Origin: Pedobacter quisquiliarum
GTDB taxonomy: Bacteria; Bacteroidota; Bacteroidia; Sphingobacteriales; Sphingobacteriaceae
DNA: 64,000 nucleotides
Direction of reading: 5' to 3'
NCBI RefSeq assembly: GCF_014642175.1
Contig: NZ_BMIL01000002.1
Coordinates: 310,001-374,000 of the forward strand
The position numbers were made by a program, and so were the translations under genes. Each line of letters begins with the position of its first letter. Positions within the stretch are counted from its first letter, which is position 1. The notes beneath the pieces were generated by a model, which saw nothing but the letters and a program-made list of their open reading frames with translations, was not told where the DNA came from and searched no databases. Shown here piece by piece: positions 24,285-33,926 of this stretch.

Positions 24285-25476
24285 AGGTTATGCTGCTTTT
24301 TAATACGATTCTGAAGGTAGTGCCTTTGCCGAGTTCAGACTCTTTAACAAAGATTTGTCCGCTGTGGTAGTTCTGAACAATACGTTTGGTGAGCGATAAT
24401 CCCAATCCCCATCCGCGTTTGCGCGTGGTATAACCAGGCTGGAATACGGCCTCGAACTTAGAACGTGGAATTCCCTTGCCGGTATCGGTTACATCAATAA
24501 AGACCTCTTCTTTTGCAAGGTGCTCAATGATGTTCACCGTAATGGTCCCTTCATTGCTGATGGCGTTTGCAGCATTTTTCAGCAGGTTCTCAATCACCCA
24601 GTCGAACAGCGGTACATTCAGCAATGCACGCACCTGATCGTCGCCGATGATTTGAAAAGTGATCTTATCTGAAGTCCGAAGTTTAAAGTAGTTGACGAAG
24701 TTGCTGATGACCACATGCACTACATGGTCTTCCAGGATGGGTTTGGACCCAATCTTAGAAAAGCGGTCGGTAATAACCTCCAGTCGCTTGATGTCGTTTT
24801 CCATCTCTTCAATGAGTGGATCGTTCTCCGCATTAAAGCGCGATTTCATGAGCTCCACCCATGCCATGAGGGAGGAGATCGGCGTGCCCAGCTGGTGCGC
24901 GGTTTCTTTGGCCATACCCACCCAAACCTGGTCCTGCTCTGCCTTACGTGCCGCACTGAAGGCCACATAAGCAGTAATCAGAAACAATGCAATTACCCCG
25001 AGCTGTATGTACGGGAAGTAACGAAGCTGCGTTAAAATAAAGGAGTCCTTGTAATAGACCAGCATCTTTTCACCCATGTAGTTAATTGGCAGGGGGGTAT
25101 GCTGTTCTTTCATCCGCCTCAGTTCACGCTGAAAGTAGGCGGGGTCGTAGGTGGCGGTAGATTCTGCGTTGATGTAGTTGGTCTTGGTGCTGTCTAAGCG
25201 TAGATACGCCTGGATCTTTGTGCCGGTGGTGTCTGTCAGGATTACGGGCACCTTGCTGCTTTCTTTAATCATGTTCAGCACATCTGCGTAGCGAACATCA
25301 TCGAAGATTTCAGAAGACTTTTCCGTTCCTTTAACCCAGAGTTCAAATTGTACTTTCTCTTCGCGCTCCATCTTCTTCACGAAAAAGTCGGAATAGAATA
25401 CAGATGCCGTTCCAATAACGATGGCAAAAACAAGGAGAAAGATCTTCCAGCGGCGTTTCTTTTCGTAAGGATTCAT
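24265..25476 (-). CDS. Membrane sensor histidine kinase
   Basis: 403 residues from ATG at 25476. Two membrane segments (about 11-28 and 155-175) bracket a ~125-residue periplasmic domain of no recognised family. No HAMP domain is evident. The H-box has His194 (KETAHQLGTPISS), followed by an N-box NLLKNAANA, the G1 box DTGKGIP and G2 GWGLGLSL. No response regulator gene is adjacent, so it is an orphan kinase; the cotranscribed neighbour is a DinB-like protein. Confidence 0.9.
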   Translation of the reverse strand: MNPYEKKRRWKIFLLVFAIVIGTASVFYSDFFVKKMEREEKVQFELWVKGTEKSSEIFDDVRYADVLNMIKESSKVPVILTDTTGTKIQAYLRLDSTKTNYINAESTATYDPAYFQRELRRMKEQHTPLPINYMGEKMLVYYKDSFILTQLRYFPYIQLGVIALFLITAYVAFSAARKAEQDQVWVGMAKETAHQLGTPISSLMAWVELMKSRFNAENDPLIEEMENDIKRLEVITDRFSKIGSKPILEDHVVHVVISNFVNYFKLRTSDKITFQIIGDDQVRALLNVPLFDWVIENLLKNAANAISNEGTITVNIIEHLAKEEVFIDVTDTGKGIPRSKFEAVFQPGYTTRKRGWGLGLSLTKRIVQNYHSGQIFVKESELGKGTTFRIVLKSSITYEPTTT

Positions 25477-25504
25477 AGTGTAGGAAGGCAAATTACAAAT
25501 TATA

Positions 25505-25512
25505 TATCTTTG
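25505..25512 (+). promoter_or_regulatory. gltX -7 promoter box TATCTTTG
   Basis: Perfect TAnnTTTG match ending 10 nt before the gltX ATG, so the mRNA leader should be only a few bases. No TTG is found at the expected -33 distance. Confidence 0.6.
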
Positions 25513-25522
25513 CAACACAACT

Positions 25523-27028
25523 ATGGAAAAGAAAGTAAGAGTAAGATTTGCTCCAAGTCCGACCGGAGGACTTCATTTAGGTGGTGTACGTACCGCCCTG
25601 TTTAACTATTTGTTTGCCAAACAAAATAATGGAACCTTCATTTTAAGGGTTGAAGATACGGATCAGACACGCTTTGTGCCAGGTGCCGAGGAATATATCG
25701 CCTCCTGCCTGGAATGGTGTGGCATGAAGCCCGATGAAAGTCCGACCCTGGGCGGGCCTTTCGCACCTTACCGCCAAAGTGAGCGTAAAGCGAGCTACAG
25801 GCAATACGCAGAAAAGCTGGTTTTAAGCGGCCATGCATACTACGCTTTTGATACCCCGGAAGAGCTGGACGTTAAGCGTAAAGCTGCACCGAACTTCCTT
25901 TATGGCCAGACCACACGCATGGAAATGCGCAACTCACTAACGCTAACAGCCGAAGAAGTACAGCAACTGCTGGATGAAAATACACCACATGTGGTAAGGA
26001 TCAAGATCCCTGAGAATGAAACTGTTTCTTTCTTTGACCAGATCCGTGGGCATGTAAGTTTTGATACAAACCTTGTAGATGACAAGGTACTGCTAAAAGC
26101 AGATGGTATGCCAACCTACCACCTGGCCGTTGTGGCCGATGATCGCGCTATGGAAATATCCCATGTTTTCAGGGGTGAGGAGTGGTTGCCTTCAGCACCG
26201 ATACACATATTATTATGGAAATACCTGGGCTGGGCAGATGAAATGCCGGAATGGGTGCACCTACCTTTGATCCTTAAGCCAGATGGAAATGGCAAGCTGA
26301 GCAAAAGAGATGGCGACAGGCTTGGCTTCCCCGTTTATGCGCAGAACTGGACGGATCCCAAAACCGGCGACCTGACCAAAGGTTTCCGCGAGTTGGGCTT
26401 CATGCCAGAAGCATTTATAAACCTGCTTGCGATGCTGGGCTGGAACGACGGTACCGATCAGGAAATCTTTACTATGGAGCAACTGATCGAGAAGTTCTCC
26501 CTGGATCGCATTTCTAAGGCGGGCGCTAAGTTCGATTATGAGAAAGCGAAATGGTACAACCACGAGTGGATCAAGCAAGCCGATGCTGCAGCGCTTGCAC
26601 CTGAAGTAAAAGCAGCTTTAGCGACTGCTGGGGTGGAAGTTCAGGATGATGAAAATTTAAGCACTGTCATTGAGCTCGTTAAAGACAGATGTAATGTAAT
26701 CTCCGATTTTGTCACACAAAGTTCCTATTTCTTTGTTTCTCCTAAGGATTATGACGTCGCAGCGGTAAAGCCGAAGTGGAATGCGCAGAAAACCGCCTTT
26801 TTCGAAGCCTATGCGGCCCTTCCTATGGACGGTAATGCCGTGGAACTTGAAGCGCAGTTTAAAGCACTGGCTGCAGAACACCAACTAAAACCTGGTGAAC
26901 TCATGCTGCCCTTCCGTGTGATGCTTGTTGGCGGTAAATTCGGCCCTGGTGTATTCGATATCGCCATTTTATTGGGTAAAACTGAAGTTGAAAATAGAAT
27001 AAAACAAGCATTAGAGGCGTTCATTTAA
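25523..27028 (+). CDS. gltX: Glutamyl-tRNA synthetase
   Basis: 501 residues, class I synthetase. The N-terminus RVRFAPSPTGGLHLGGVRTA contains the HIGH-equivalent HLGG, and the KMSKS-equivalent is KLSKRDG. The enzyme charges tRNA-Glu. Because a GlnRS gene is also present (37844-39505), this GluRS is expected to be discriminating. Length is normal. The metalloprotease gene follows after 10 nt. Confidence 0.96.
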   Translation: MEKKVRVRFAPSPTGGLHLGGVRTALFNYLFAKQNNGTFILRVEDTDQTRFVPGAEEYIASCLEWCGMKPDESPTLGGPFAPYRQSERKASYRQYAEKLVLSGHAYYAFDTPEELDVKRKAAPNFLYGQTTRMEMRNSLTLTAEEVQQLLDENTPHVVRIKIPENETVSFFDQIRGHVSFDTNLVDDKVLLKADGMPTYHLAVVADDRAMEISHVFRGEEWLPSAPIHILLWKYLGWADEMPEWVHLPLILKPDGNGKLSKRDGDRLGFPVYAQNWTDPKTGDLTKGFRELGFMPEAFINLLAMLGWNDGTDQEIFTMEQLIEKFSLDRISKAGAKFDYEKAKWYNHEWIKQADAAALAPEVKAALATAGVEVQDDENLSTVIELVKDRCNVISDFVTQSSYFFVSPKDYDVAAVKPKWNAQKTAFFEAYAALPMDGNAVELEAQFKALAAEHQLKPGELMLPFRVMLVGGKFGPGVFDIAILLGKTEVENRIKQALEAFI

Positions 27029-27038
27029 GTATATAGCT

Positions 27039-27884
27039 ATGCAATGGTTTGGTAAAGGAAGTGGCAATGTAGATGACAGACGTGGTATGGGCGGTGGCGC
27101 TGCCATCGGTGGTATAGGCGGTATCATAGTTGTTGTACTCGGATTGTTATTCGGTCAGGACTTCAGTGGACTGGTCAATCAGCTTCCAATCGGAAACCAA
27201 GCCGCTACAGAAGGCAAGAAGGGCGTTCCGGAAGATGCTGCAGGACGTTGGGCATCTAACGTCCTTGCTTCTACAGAGATGGTTTGGGCGGCAAAATTCG
27301 AAGAGATGGGCCGCCAGTATGAACCACCAGTCCTTACCTTATTTGAAAATGGTGTATCTACAAGCTGCGGAAACGCCAGTTCCGCAGTCGGACCGTTTTA
27401 CTGCCCTGCAGATCGCCATGTGTATCTAGACCTTAGCTTTTACAATGAGCTGAACAACCGTTTCGGTGCTTCCGGCGACTTCGCCAACGCTTATGTCATT
27501 GCGCATGAAGTTGGGCACCACATCCAAACTTTACTAGGTATTTCACAGAAAATGGACCGCTACCGGTCACAACTTTCAGAAGTGGAGTACAACAAGCTTT
27601 CTGTGAAGCTGGAGCTACAGGCCGACTTCTTCGCTGGCGTATGGGCAAATGGCGCAAAGAACCTTGGACCAGACCTGTTTAAACTCGAAGAGGGCGATAT
27701 CGAAGAAGCGTTGAATGCTGCCAACGCCATTGGTGATGATAAACTGCAGAAACAGGCACAAGGAGAGGTTAAACCCGACTCCTTTACGCACGGAACTTCT
27801 GCACAACGCATGGCCTGGTTCAAGAAAGGTTTCGATACAGGCGATATGAACCAGAGCGACACCTTTAATTCACCAGACCTGTAA
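27039..27884 (+). CDS. Neutral zinc metallopeptidase (YpfJ/KPN_02809 family)
   Basis: 281 residues. A glycine-rich N-terminus (RRGMGGGAAIGGIGGIIVVVLGLLFG) includes one membrane helix. The zinc motif HEVGHH begins at His156, and a downstream ELQADFFAGVW supplies the third ligand region. This architecture matches the YpfJ family, of unknown substrate. It follows gltX closely, as an operon partner by position only. Confidence 0.9.
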   Translation: MQWFGKGSGNVDDRRGMGGGAAIGGIGGIIVVVLGLLFGQDFSGLVNQLPIGNQAATEGKKGVPEDAAGRWASNVLASTEMVWAAKFEEMGRQYEPPVLTLFENGVSTSCGNASSAVGPFYCPADRHVYLDLSFYNELNNRFGASGDFANAYVIAHEVGHHIQTLLGISQKMDRYRSQLSEVEYNKLSVKLELQADFFAGVWANGAKNLGPDLFKLEEGDIEEALNAANAIGDDKLQKQAQGEVKPDSFTHGTSAQRMAWFKKGFDTGDMNQSDTFNSPDL

Positions 27885-27931
27885 CATTCAAATAACAGAT
27901 CGTGAGTTTTACTTTAACATTATCGCAATAA

Positions 27932-27947
27932 TATACAAAGTTGTATA
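27932..27947. promoter_or_regulatory. Palindrome upstream of the signalling operon
   Basis: TATACAA (27932-27938) and TTGTATA (27941-27947) form a perfect 7-bp inverted repeat with a 2-bp centre, 48 bp before the first gene. It may be an operator; no regulator can be assigned. Confidence 0.4.
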
Positions 27948-27994
27948 ACTTAACCACACATTATACAGCCGCCGCTAAGGCTTAATATAAAAGA

Positions 27995-29119
27995 ATGATT
28001 CTAATCGTAGATGACACCCCAGAGAACTTAATATCCTTAAAAAAAGTTCTTGAAAAACATGACTTTGAAGTTGATACCGCCTCTTCAGGAGAAGAAGCCC
28101 TGCGAAAGGTACTCCGAAATGAATATGTTCTAATCATCCTCGACGTTCAAATGCCCGGAATGGATGGTTTTGAAGTCGCAGAAGCCATCTCCGGCTATAG
28201 CAAGGCTAAAGAAACCGCAATCATTTTCCTCTCTGCAGCGAATACTGAAACCAGATTTATTACCAAAGGATACTCTTCAGGTGGTTTGGATTACATCACC
28301 AAACCGGTGGATATGAGTGTATTGCTGCTAAAAGTGAAAACCTTCTACCGCATTTACGAACAAAGCAGAAAGCTTATCGAGATTCAAACGGCATTGCTTG
28401 AGGAGATAGAGTTCCGGAAACAGGCGGAGTACAAGAAAGATGAATTCATCAGTATAGCCAGCCACGAGCTCAAAACACCGCTTACCAGTGTAAAAGGTTA
28501 TGTGCAACTGCTGGAAAGAAGCATCGACAAAGGTGATGTGCAAACGGTAAAAAAACACCTCCTAAAAGCACAAACACAGCTTGAAAAACTAAACAACCTC
28601 ATTGCCGACCTGCTTGACATTTCCAAGATTGAAAGCGGAAAGCTGAAGTTCAATAAACAAAACTTCTATATCGGTGATCTGTTGAAAAACCTGGTTGAAG
28701 TGATGTCCCATTCCTTCCCAGACTACAAAATCGTCATCAATGGTCAGGTAAAAAGCTGCATCTTCGGCGACGAGATGCGCATTGAACAGGTGATCATCAA
28801 CTTCCTTACCAATGCCATAAAGTACTCTCCGGGTACAAGCGAAGTGGTCATCAATGTGCGCGAAGAAAACGAACGCATCTATCTTGGTGTGCGCGATTAC
28901 GGCATCGGCATTGCGCCCGAGCAGCAGAAAAGCCTGTTTGAGAAGTTCTACCGTGTTGAAGAAACCGCACTGCACTTTCAGGGATTGGGCATCGGCCTGT
29001 ATATCTCCGCAGAGATCATCAGAAGACATGGCGGTACTGTAGGTGTGCAAAGCACCCTTGGTGAAGGCGCTGAGTTCTACTTTGAAATACCTTTGATATC
29101 TCCTCCGGAAATCGATTAA
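27995..29119 (+). CDS. Response regulator-histidine kinase fusion
   Basis: 374 residues with a receiver domain first (about 1-120, phospho-acceptor Asp50 in LDVQMPG), a short coiled linker, then HisKA (His157 in SHELKTPL) and HATPase with DYGIGIA and LGIGLYIS. No membrane segment, so it is cytoplasmic. The receiver-first layout suggests it relays phosphate received from another kinase, possibly the large hybrid kinase encoded 14 nt downstream. Confidence 0.92.
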   Translation: MILIVDDTPENLISLKKVLEKHDFEVDTASSGEEALRKVLRNEYVLIILDVQMPGMDGFEVAEAISGYSKAKETAIIFLSAANTETRFITKGYSSGGLDYITKPVDMSVLLLKVKTFYRIYEQSRKLIEIQTALLEEIEFRKQAEYKKDEFISIASHELKTPLTSVKGYVQLLERSIDKGDVQTVKKHLLKAQTQLEKLNNLIADLLDISKIESGKLKFNKQNFYIGDLLKNLVEVMSHSFPDYKIVINGQVKSCIFGDEMRIEQVIINFLTNAIKYSPGTSEVVINVREENERIYLGVRDYGIGIAPEQQKSLFEKFYRVEETALHFQGLGIGLYISAEIIRRHGGTVGVQSTLGEGAEFYFEIPLISPPEID

Positions 29120-29132
29120 TTTTAAGTTTACT

Positions 29133-32100
29133 ATGCAGAAAACATTGAAAAACAACCTACAGGTCGGTTTAGGTCTGTCGCTATTAATCTTATTTATCAC
29201 ATCCCTGGCTTCCTACATCAGCATCCGCAATCTGGTGGAGAGTTCTGAGCTCGTTGCGCATAGTAATGATGTGATCTACAAGACCAACCAGATCATTTCA
29301 CACCTTAAAGATGCAGAAACCGGTCAGCGGGGCTATCTGTTAACCGGTGAGGAGGTGTTCCTGGAGCCTACGGTGGGTGCTAAAGCGAAAGCCCTTGACC
29401 TCATCAATGAAGTTGCTGCGGAGACCAAAGACAATGCTTTTCAGCAGCAGAACCTGGAGAAACTGCATAGCATCGTAGATCGCCGCCTGGACATGATCAT
29501 GCGGCTCATCGAGGTAAGATCTAAAGGGGGCAACATCAGCGTAAGCGCGCTGCTTGAAGGTAAAGACCTAATGGATAACGCCCGGGCCATTATCAAGATG
29601 ATGCAGACGGAAGAGGCTAAAATCCTGCAGGCCCGCACAACAGAACTGAACAAGTTTGCTGGCTACACGCCCATCCTGATTATCATCGCAGCCATCATAT
29701 CTATTTTCATTACCATCTATTTCTACCGTAAAGTCTACAAGGATTTCTACGCCAAGATGGAACTGCAACGTGCCTTACAGGAGAAAAACGACGAAATCGA
29801 CTATCGGATCAGTGTAATCCGTGACCTGGCCAGCCAGATTTCTTCCGGTAATTACGACATCCGCCTGGATGACCAGCAAACCGACGGTTTGGGCAGCCTT
29901 ACCGGGCACTTAAACGCTATGGCTGCCTCGCTTAAAAAATCATTTAGCCTGCTTGAAAACAAAGAGTGGCAACAAGCTGGTGTGGCTAAACTGAACGATA
30001 AGATGGTGGGCGAGAAAACCGTCCAACAGCTGACCAGCGACGTCCTGGAGAACATCGTTGAACACATCGACAGTCAGGTTGCTGCTTTCTATTTACTAGA
30101 ACATAAGGAGTTGCATCTGGTGAGCAGCTTTGCGCTTGCCGAAGGACATGCGAAAGCTCGCGTAAAAATCGGGGAGGGACTTGCCGGACAGGCAGCAGAT
30201 TCCAGGAAACTGATGGTCTTGCAGGATATCCCACAAGGTGATCTTACCATCAGCTTTAGTGCAGGCAGTACCGTTCCAAGGAATGTTGTTGCGGTACCTG
30301 TACGTCGTGATAGAACGGTCATCGGGGTGATGGAATTTGGTTCGCTGAATGCCTTTAACCCGCAACAGCTGGAGTTCCTGGAGAGTGTTGCACACAACAT
30401 CGGCATTGCCATACACGTCGCGCAAAACCGGAAGAAACTGCAAGAGTTCCTGGAAGAAACACAAGCACAGACCGAAGAGCTACAAGCACAACACAGTGAA
30501 CTGGAAGGTTTAAATGCTGAATTAGAGGCCCAGTCACAAAAAATTCAAACCTCTGAAGAGGAACTCCGCGTGCAGCAGGAAGAATTGCTGCAAAGCAATC
30601 AGGAGCTTGAAGAACGCACCAGTTTGCTGGAAGAGAAAAACCAGATGATCCAGGAGCGTAACCGCGATATTCAGCAGAAAGCAGAACAGCTGGAGCAGAG
30701 TACCAAGTACAAATCTGAATTCCTGGCGAATATGTCGCATGAGCTGCGTACACCGCTGAACTCGATCCTCCTGCTTTCTAAGCTGATGTCAGAAAACAAT
30801 GACCTCGACAAAGAATACATCGAGTATGCAGAAGTTATTCAGAGCTCCGGACAAGGCCTATTGGGCTTAATCGACGAAATTCTGGATTTATCCAAGATTG
30901 AAGCCGGTAAAATGAAGCTGGAGTTTGCGGACGTGAACATCGCGGAAGTCGCCACAGACATGCGCTCGCTCTTCAACCCAATAGCCAAAAACAAACAGTT
31001 GCAGCTACTCGTAGAAGTGGATGAAGACGTAAAAACGCTTAATACAGACAAGATGCGTCTGGAGCAGGTGATCAAAAACCTGCTGTCGAACGCCATCAAA
31101 TTCACCACCGTAGGGGAGGTTAGACTCAGCGTCGCCAAAGACGATAGCGGTAAAAAGATCCTGTTCAAAGTAACCGATACCGGTATCGGTATTCCGGAAA
31201 ACAAGCAGAGCCTGATCTTCGAAGCTTTCCAACAAGCGGACGGTTCTACCCGCAGAAAATATGGCGGTACCGGCTTAGGACTGTCCATCAGTCGCGAGCT
31301 GGCCAAGTTGCTTGGCGGCGAAATTGAACTGACCAGCAAGGAAAATATCGGCAGTGAGTTTACCCTTGCTTTACCAATAAACAGAGCTGCGGCGGCGGAG
31401 GAAACCGGCTTTGCAGAGCCTGTAGTTGTGCATCAGGTATATCCGGAAAAGGTGGAAGAGCAGCTTCCGGAGCGCTACACGGTAACCAACATACCACAAG
31501 ACGTAGAAGACGACCGGAACCACATTCAGCCGGGTGATAAAGTCATCCTGATCATTGAAGATGATACTAACTTCGCGAAAACGCTGCTGAACTTTACGCG
31601 TAAACGCGACTATAAAGGGGTCGTAGCCGTAAGGGGCGACGTCGGCATAGAGCTGGCAAACCACTATAAACCACTGGCAATCCTATTGGACATCCAGCTG
31701 CCGGTTAAAGACGGCTGGCAGGTGATGGAAGAGCTGAAAAGCAACCCGGCAACACGACCAATTCCCGTGCACATCATGTCGTCCATGGAGGTTAAGAAAG
31801 AAAGTCTGCTCCGCGGGGCCATAGATTTCATCAATAAACCGGTAGCCCTAGAGCACATGAGCCAGATCTTCCAGAAGCTAGAGCATGCGCTAAGCAGACA
31901 TCCTAAAAAAGTGCTCATCGTTGAAGAAAACCGTCAGCATGCCGAAGCACTGAACTACTTCCTGAGCAATTACAACATTCAGACGCAGGTGGCCAACAAC
32001 GTGAATGAAAGTATTGGCGCGCTGAGCAAGCAGGAGGTAGATTGTGTGATCCTGGATATGGGCGTTCCGGATACCAATGCTTATGAAACGCTGGAAACCA

Positions 32101-32720
32101 TCAAGAAAACCAAGGGATTGGAGAACCTGCCGATCATCATCTTCACCGGCAAGAACCTGTCGAAAGGCGAGGAGGCGCGCATCAAACAATATGCAGACTC
32201 AATTGTCGTAAAAACCGCGCATTCTTATCAGCGCATTCTGGATGAAGCAGGCTTATTCCTGCACCTGGTAGAAGAACAGACGGCCGCAACAAAGCCAGGA
32301 AAACAGCTGCCAGAACGTTTTGGAGGGCTGTACGAAGTGCTAAACGATAAAACGGTGCTGATTGCGGACGATGATGTAAGAAACATCTTCTCCCTGACCA
32401 AAGCATTGGAGCAGCACAAGATGAAAGTGCTTGCCGCGACAGACGGAAAAGAAGCCCTGCAGGTGCTTAAAGAGAATCCGTTGGTGGACATTGTCTTGAT
32501 GGATATGATGATGCCGGAGATGGATGGATATGAGACAACCAAGGAAATCCGCAAGATTCCAGCATACAAACAATTGCCAATTCTAGCTGTTACAGCCAAA
32601 GCAATGATGGGCGACCGCGAAAAATGTATTGCCGCAGGTGCTTCAGATTACATCTCGAAACCCGTAGATGTAGACCAACTGACCTCCCTGTTAAGGGTAT
32701 GGTTGTATGACAAAGTTTAA
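29133..32720 (+). CDS. Large hybrid histidine kinase (CHASE3-HAMP-GAF-HisKA-HATPase-3 receivers)
   Basis: 1195 residues. Membrane helices at about 10-30 and 178-197 flank a CHASE3-like periplasmic region (GQRGYLLTG, then LIEVRSKGG). A HAMP-like segment, a GAF domain (about 303-432) and a long Gln/Glu-rich coiled coil (433-525) follow. HisKA His536 lies in SHELRTPL; the ATPase has DTGIGIP and GTGLGLSIS. Three receivers start near 804, 924 and 1071, with phospho-acceptors Asp853, Asp975 and Asp1124. The middle receiver has EEN in place of the usual acidic pair DD. It resembles multi-receiver sensor kinases used in phosphorelays. Confidence 0.92.
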   Translation: MQKTLKNNLQVGLGLSLLILFITSLASYISIRNLVESSELVAHSNDVIYKTNQIISHLKDAETGQRGYLLTGEEVFLEPTVGAKAKALDLINEVAAETKDNAFQQQNLEKLHSIVDRRLDMIMRLIEVRSKGGNISVSALLEGKDLMDNARAIIKMMQTEEAKILQARTTELNKFAGYTPILIIIAAIISIFITIYFYRKVYKDFYAKMELQRALQEKNDEIDYRISVIRDLASQISSGNYDIRLDDQQTDGLGSLTGHLNAMAASLKKSFSLLENKEWQQAGVAKLNDKMVGEKTVQQLTSDVLENIVEHIDSQVAAFYLLEHKELHLVSSFALAEGHAKARVKIGEGLAGQAADSRKLMVLQDIPQGDLTISFSAGSTVPRNVVAVPVRRDRTVIGVMEFGSLNAFNPQQLEFLESVAHNIGIAIHVAQNRKKLQEFLEETQAQTEELQAQHSELEGLNAELEAQSQKIQTSEEELRVQQEELLQSNQELEERTSLLEEKNQMIQERNRDIQQKAEQLEQSTKYKSEFLANMSHELRTPLNSILLLSKLMSENNDLDKEYIEYAEVIQSSGQGLLGLIDEILDLSKIEAGKMKLEFADVNIAEVATDMRSLFNPIAKNKQLQLLVEVDEDVKTLNTDKMRLEQVIKNLLSNAIKFTTVGEVRLSVAKDDSGKKILFKVTDTGIGIPENKQSLIFEAFQQADGSTRRKYGGTGLGLSISRELAKLLGGEIELTSKENIGSEFTLALPINRAAAAEETGFAEPVVVHQVYPEKVEEQLPERYTVTNIPQDVEDDRNHIQPGDKVILIIEDDTNFAKTLLNFTRKRDYKGVVAVRGDVGIELANHYKPLAILLDIQLPVKDGWQVMEELKSNPATRPIPVHIMSSMEVKKESLLRGAIDFINKPVALEHMSQIFQKLEHALSRHPKKVLIVEENRQHAEALNYFLSNYNIQTQVANNVNESIGALSKQEVDCVILDMGVPDTNAYETLETIKKTKGLENLPIIIFTGKNLSKGEEARIKQYADSIVVKTAHSYQRILDEAGLFLHLVEEQTAATKPGKQLPERFGGLYEVLNDKTVLIADDDVRNIFSLTKALEQHKMKVLAATDGKEALQVLKENPLVDIVLMDMMMPEMDGYETTKEIRKIPAYKQLPILAVTAKAMMGDREKCIAAGASDYISKPVDVDQLTSLLRVWLYDKV

Positions 32721-32734
32721 TTTGGCTTATTGAT

Positions 32735-33103
32735 ATGGCTAAGGATAAAATATTAATCGTAGATGATGATAACAGGAACATCTTTGCCCTTTCAGCAGTG
32801 CTGAAGGCAAGGAAGTACCGATGCATCTCCAGCACCAGCGGAGAAGACGCATTGGCCCTGTTAAAACAAGATAAAGAGATCGGCATCGTGTTGATGGACA
32901 TGATGATGCCCGGTATGGACGGTTATCAGGCCATTGCAGAGATGCATGCAGATGATGACCTTAAAGACGTACCGGTTATTGCCGTAACGGCACAAGCCAT
33001 GCTTGGCGACCGCGAGCGATGCCTGGAAGCAGGCGCAATGGGCTACGTATCGAAGCCAATCAATGTCGATACACTCACTGAAATTATCACTAAATACATC
33101 TGA
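32735..33103 (+). CDS. Single-domain response regulator
   Basis: 122 residues, only a receiver. Acidic pocket VDDD, phospho-acceptor Asp55 (LMDMMMPGMDG), switch Thr in AVTA and conserved Lys in SKP. It closely resembles the third receiver of the upstream hybrid kinase, including the NRN/VRNIF and GDRE segments, suggesting a duplication. No output domain. It begins 14 nt after the kinase. Confidence 0.94.
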   Translation: MAKDKILIVDDDNRNIFALSAVLKARKYRCISSTSGEDALALLKQDKEIGIVLMDMMMPGMDGYQAIAEMHADDDLKDVPVIAVTAQAMLGDRERCLEAGAMGYVSKPINVDTLTEIITKYI

Positions 33104-33104
33104 T

Positions 33105-33926
33105 TTGGAGGTTACCGTAATCACAGAGGAGCAGATAGATGCATTGCTGGCGGATTTGCTGGAGCGGTATGGCTACGATTTTACGGGCTATTCCAAAGCT
33201 TCGCTAAAGCGCCGCATACAGCGCCTTTACAGCCTCGATAAAGCCCTTAGCTTTGCGGAATTCAGGTTCAAGATTGCCAATGAGCCGCTTTATTTCAAGC
33301 GCTTTGTAGAGCAAATTACCGTCAACGTTACAGAAATGTTCCGTGATCCGACCTTCTTCAAAACGCTGCGGAATGAGGTATTGCCTAAACTGGGCACCTA
33401 TCCTTTAATCCGCATCTGGATCGCAGGCTGTTCCACCGGCGAAGAAGCCTATTCCATGTGTATCCTTTTGCAAGAGCTCGGACTCCTGCAGAAATCGCTC
33501 GTGTATGCCACAGACTTGAACCCGGCTGTGCTGGAGAAAGCTGCGCAAGGCTTTTTCGGGCTAAGTCAGATGAAGCAATATTCCGAAAACTACATCCAAT
33601 CCGGCGGCAGCAAAGAGTTTTCAAGTTATTACACCGCCAAGTACTCCCTGGCCAAGTTTAACGACGACCTGAGGAGTAAAATCATCTTTTCTACGCACAA
33701 TCTGGTGTCTGACCGCTCTTTCAATGAGTTTCAGTTGATCCTCTGCCGGAACGTACTCATCTATTTCGACCGCGACCTGCAGAACAAAGTTATCGGTCTT
33801 TTTGATGACAGCCTTGAAGAGCTGGGCTACCTGGCGCTGGGCAGTAAAGAAACGATGGAGTTCTCTGGGGTGTCCAAGCGTTACCGCAGGCTCCCATCGG
33901 ATAAAATCTGGAGGAAAATGAATTGA
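33105..33926 (+). CDS. CheR-type protein methyltransferase
   Basis: 273 residues if started at TTG 33105, one base after the preceding TGA; no in-frame ATG occurs before the conserved region. The N-terminal helical domain (LLERYGYDFTGYSKASLKRRI) and SAM-binding WIAGCSTGEEAYS, then LCRNVLIYFD, are typical. CheR methylates glutamates of chemoreceptors, yet no receptor, CheA or CheW is present here. The signalling helix-like linker of the hybrid kinase could be a target, but this is speculation. Confidence 0.9.
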   Translation: MEVTVITEEQIDALLADLLERYGYDFTGYSKASLKRRIQRLYSLDKALSFAEFRFKIANEPLYFKRFVEQITVNVTEMFRDPTFFKTLRNEVLPKLGTYPLIRIWIAGCSTGEEAYSMCILLQELGLLQKSLVYATDLNPAVLEKAAQGFFGLSQMKQYSENYIQSGGSKEFSSYYTAKYSLAKFNDDLRSKIIFSTHNLVSDRSFNEFQLILCRNVLIYFDRDLQNKVIGLFDDSLEELGYLALGSKETMEFSGVSKRYRRLPSDKIWRKMN

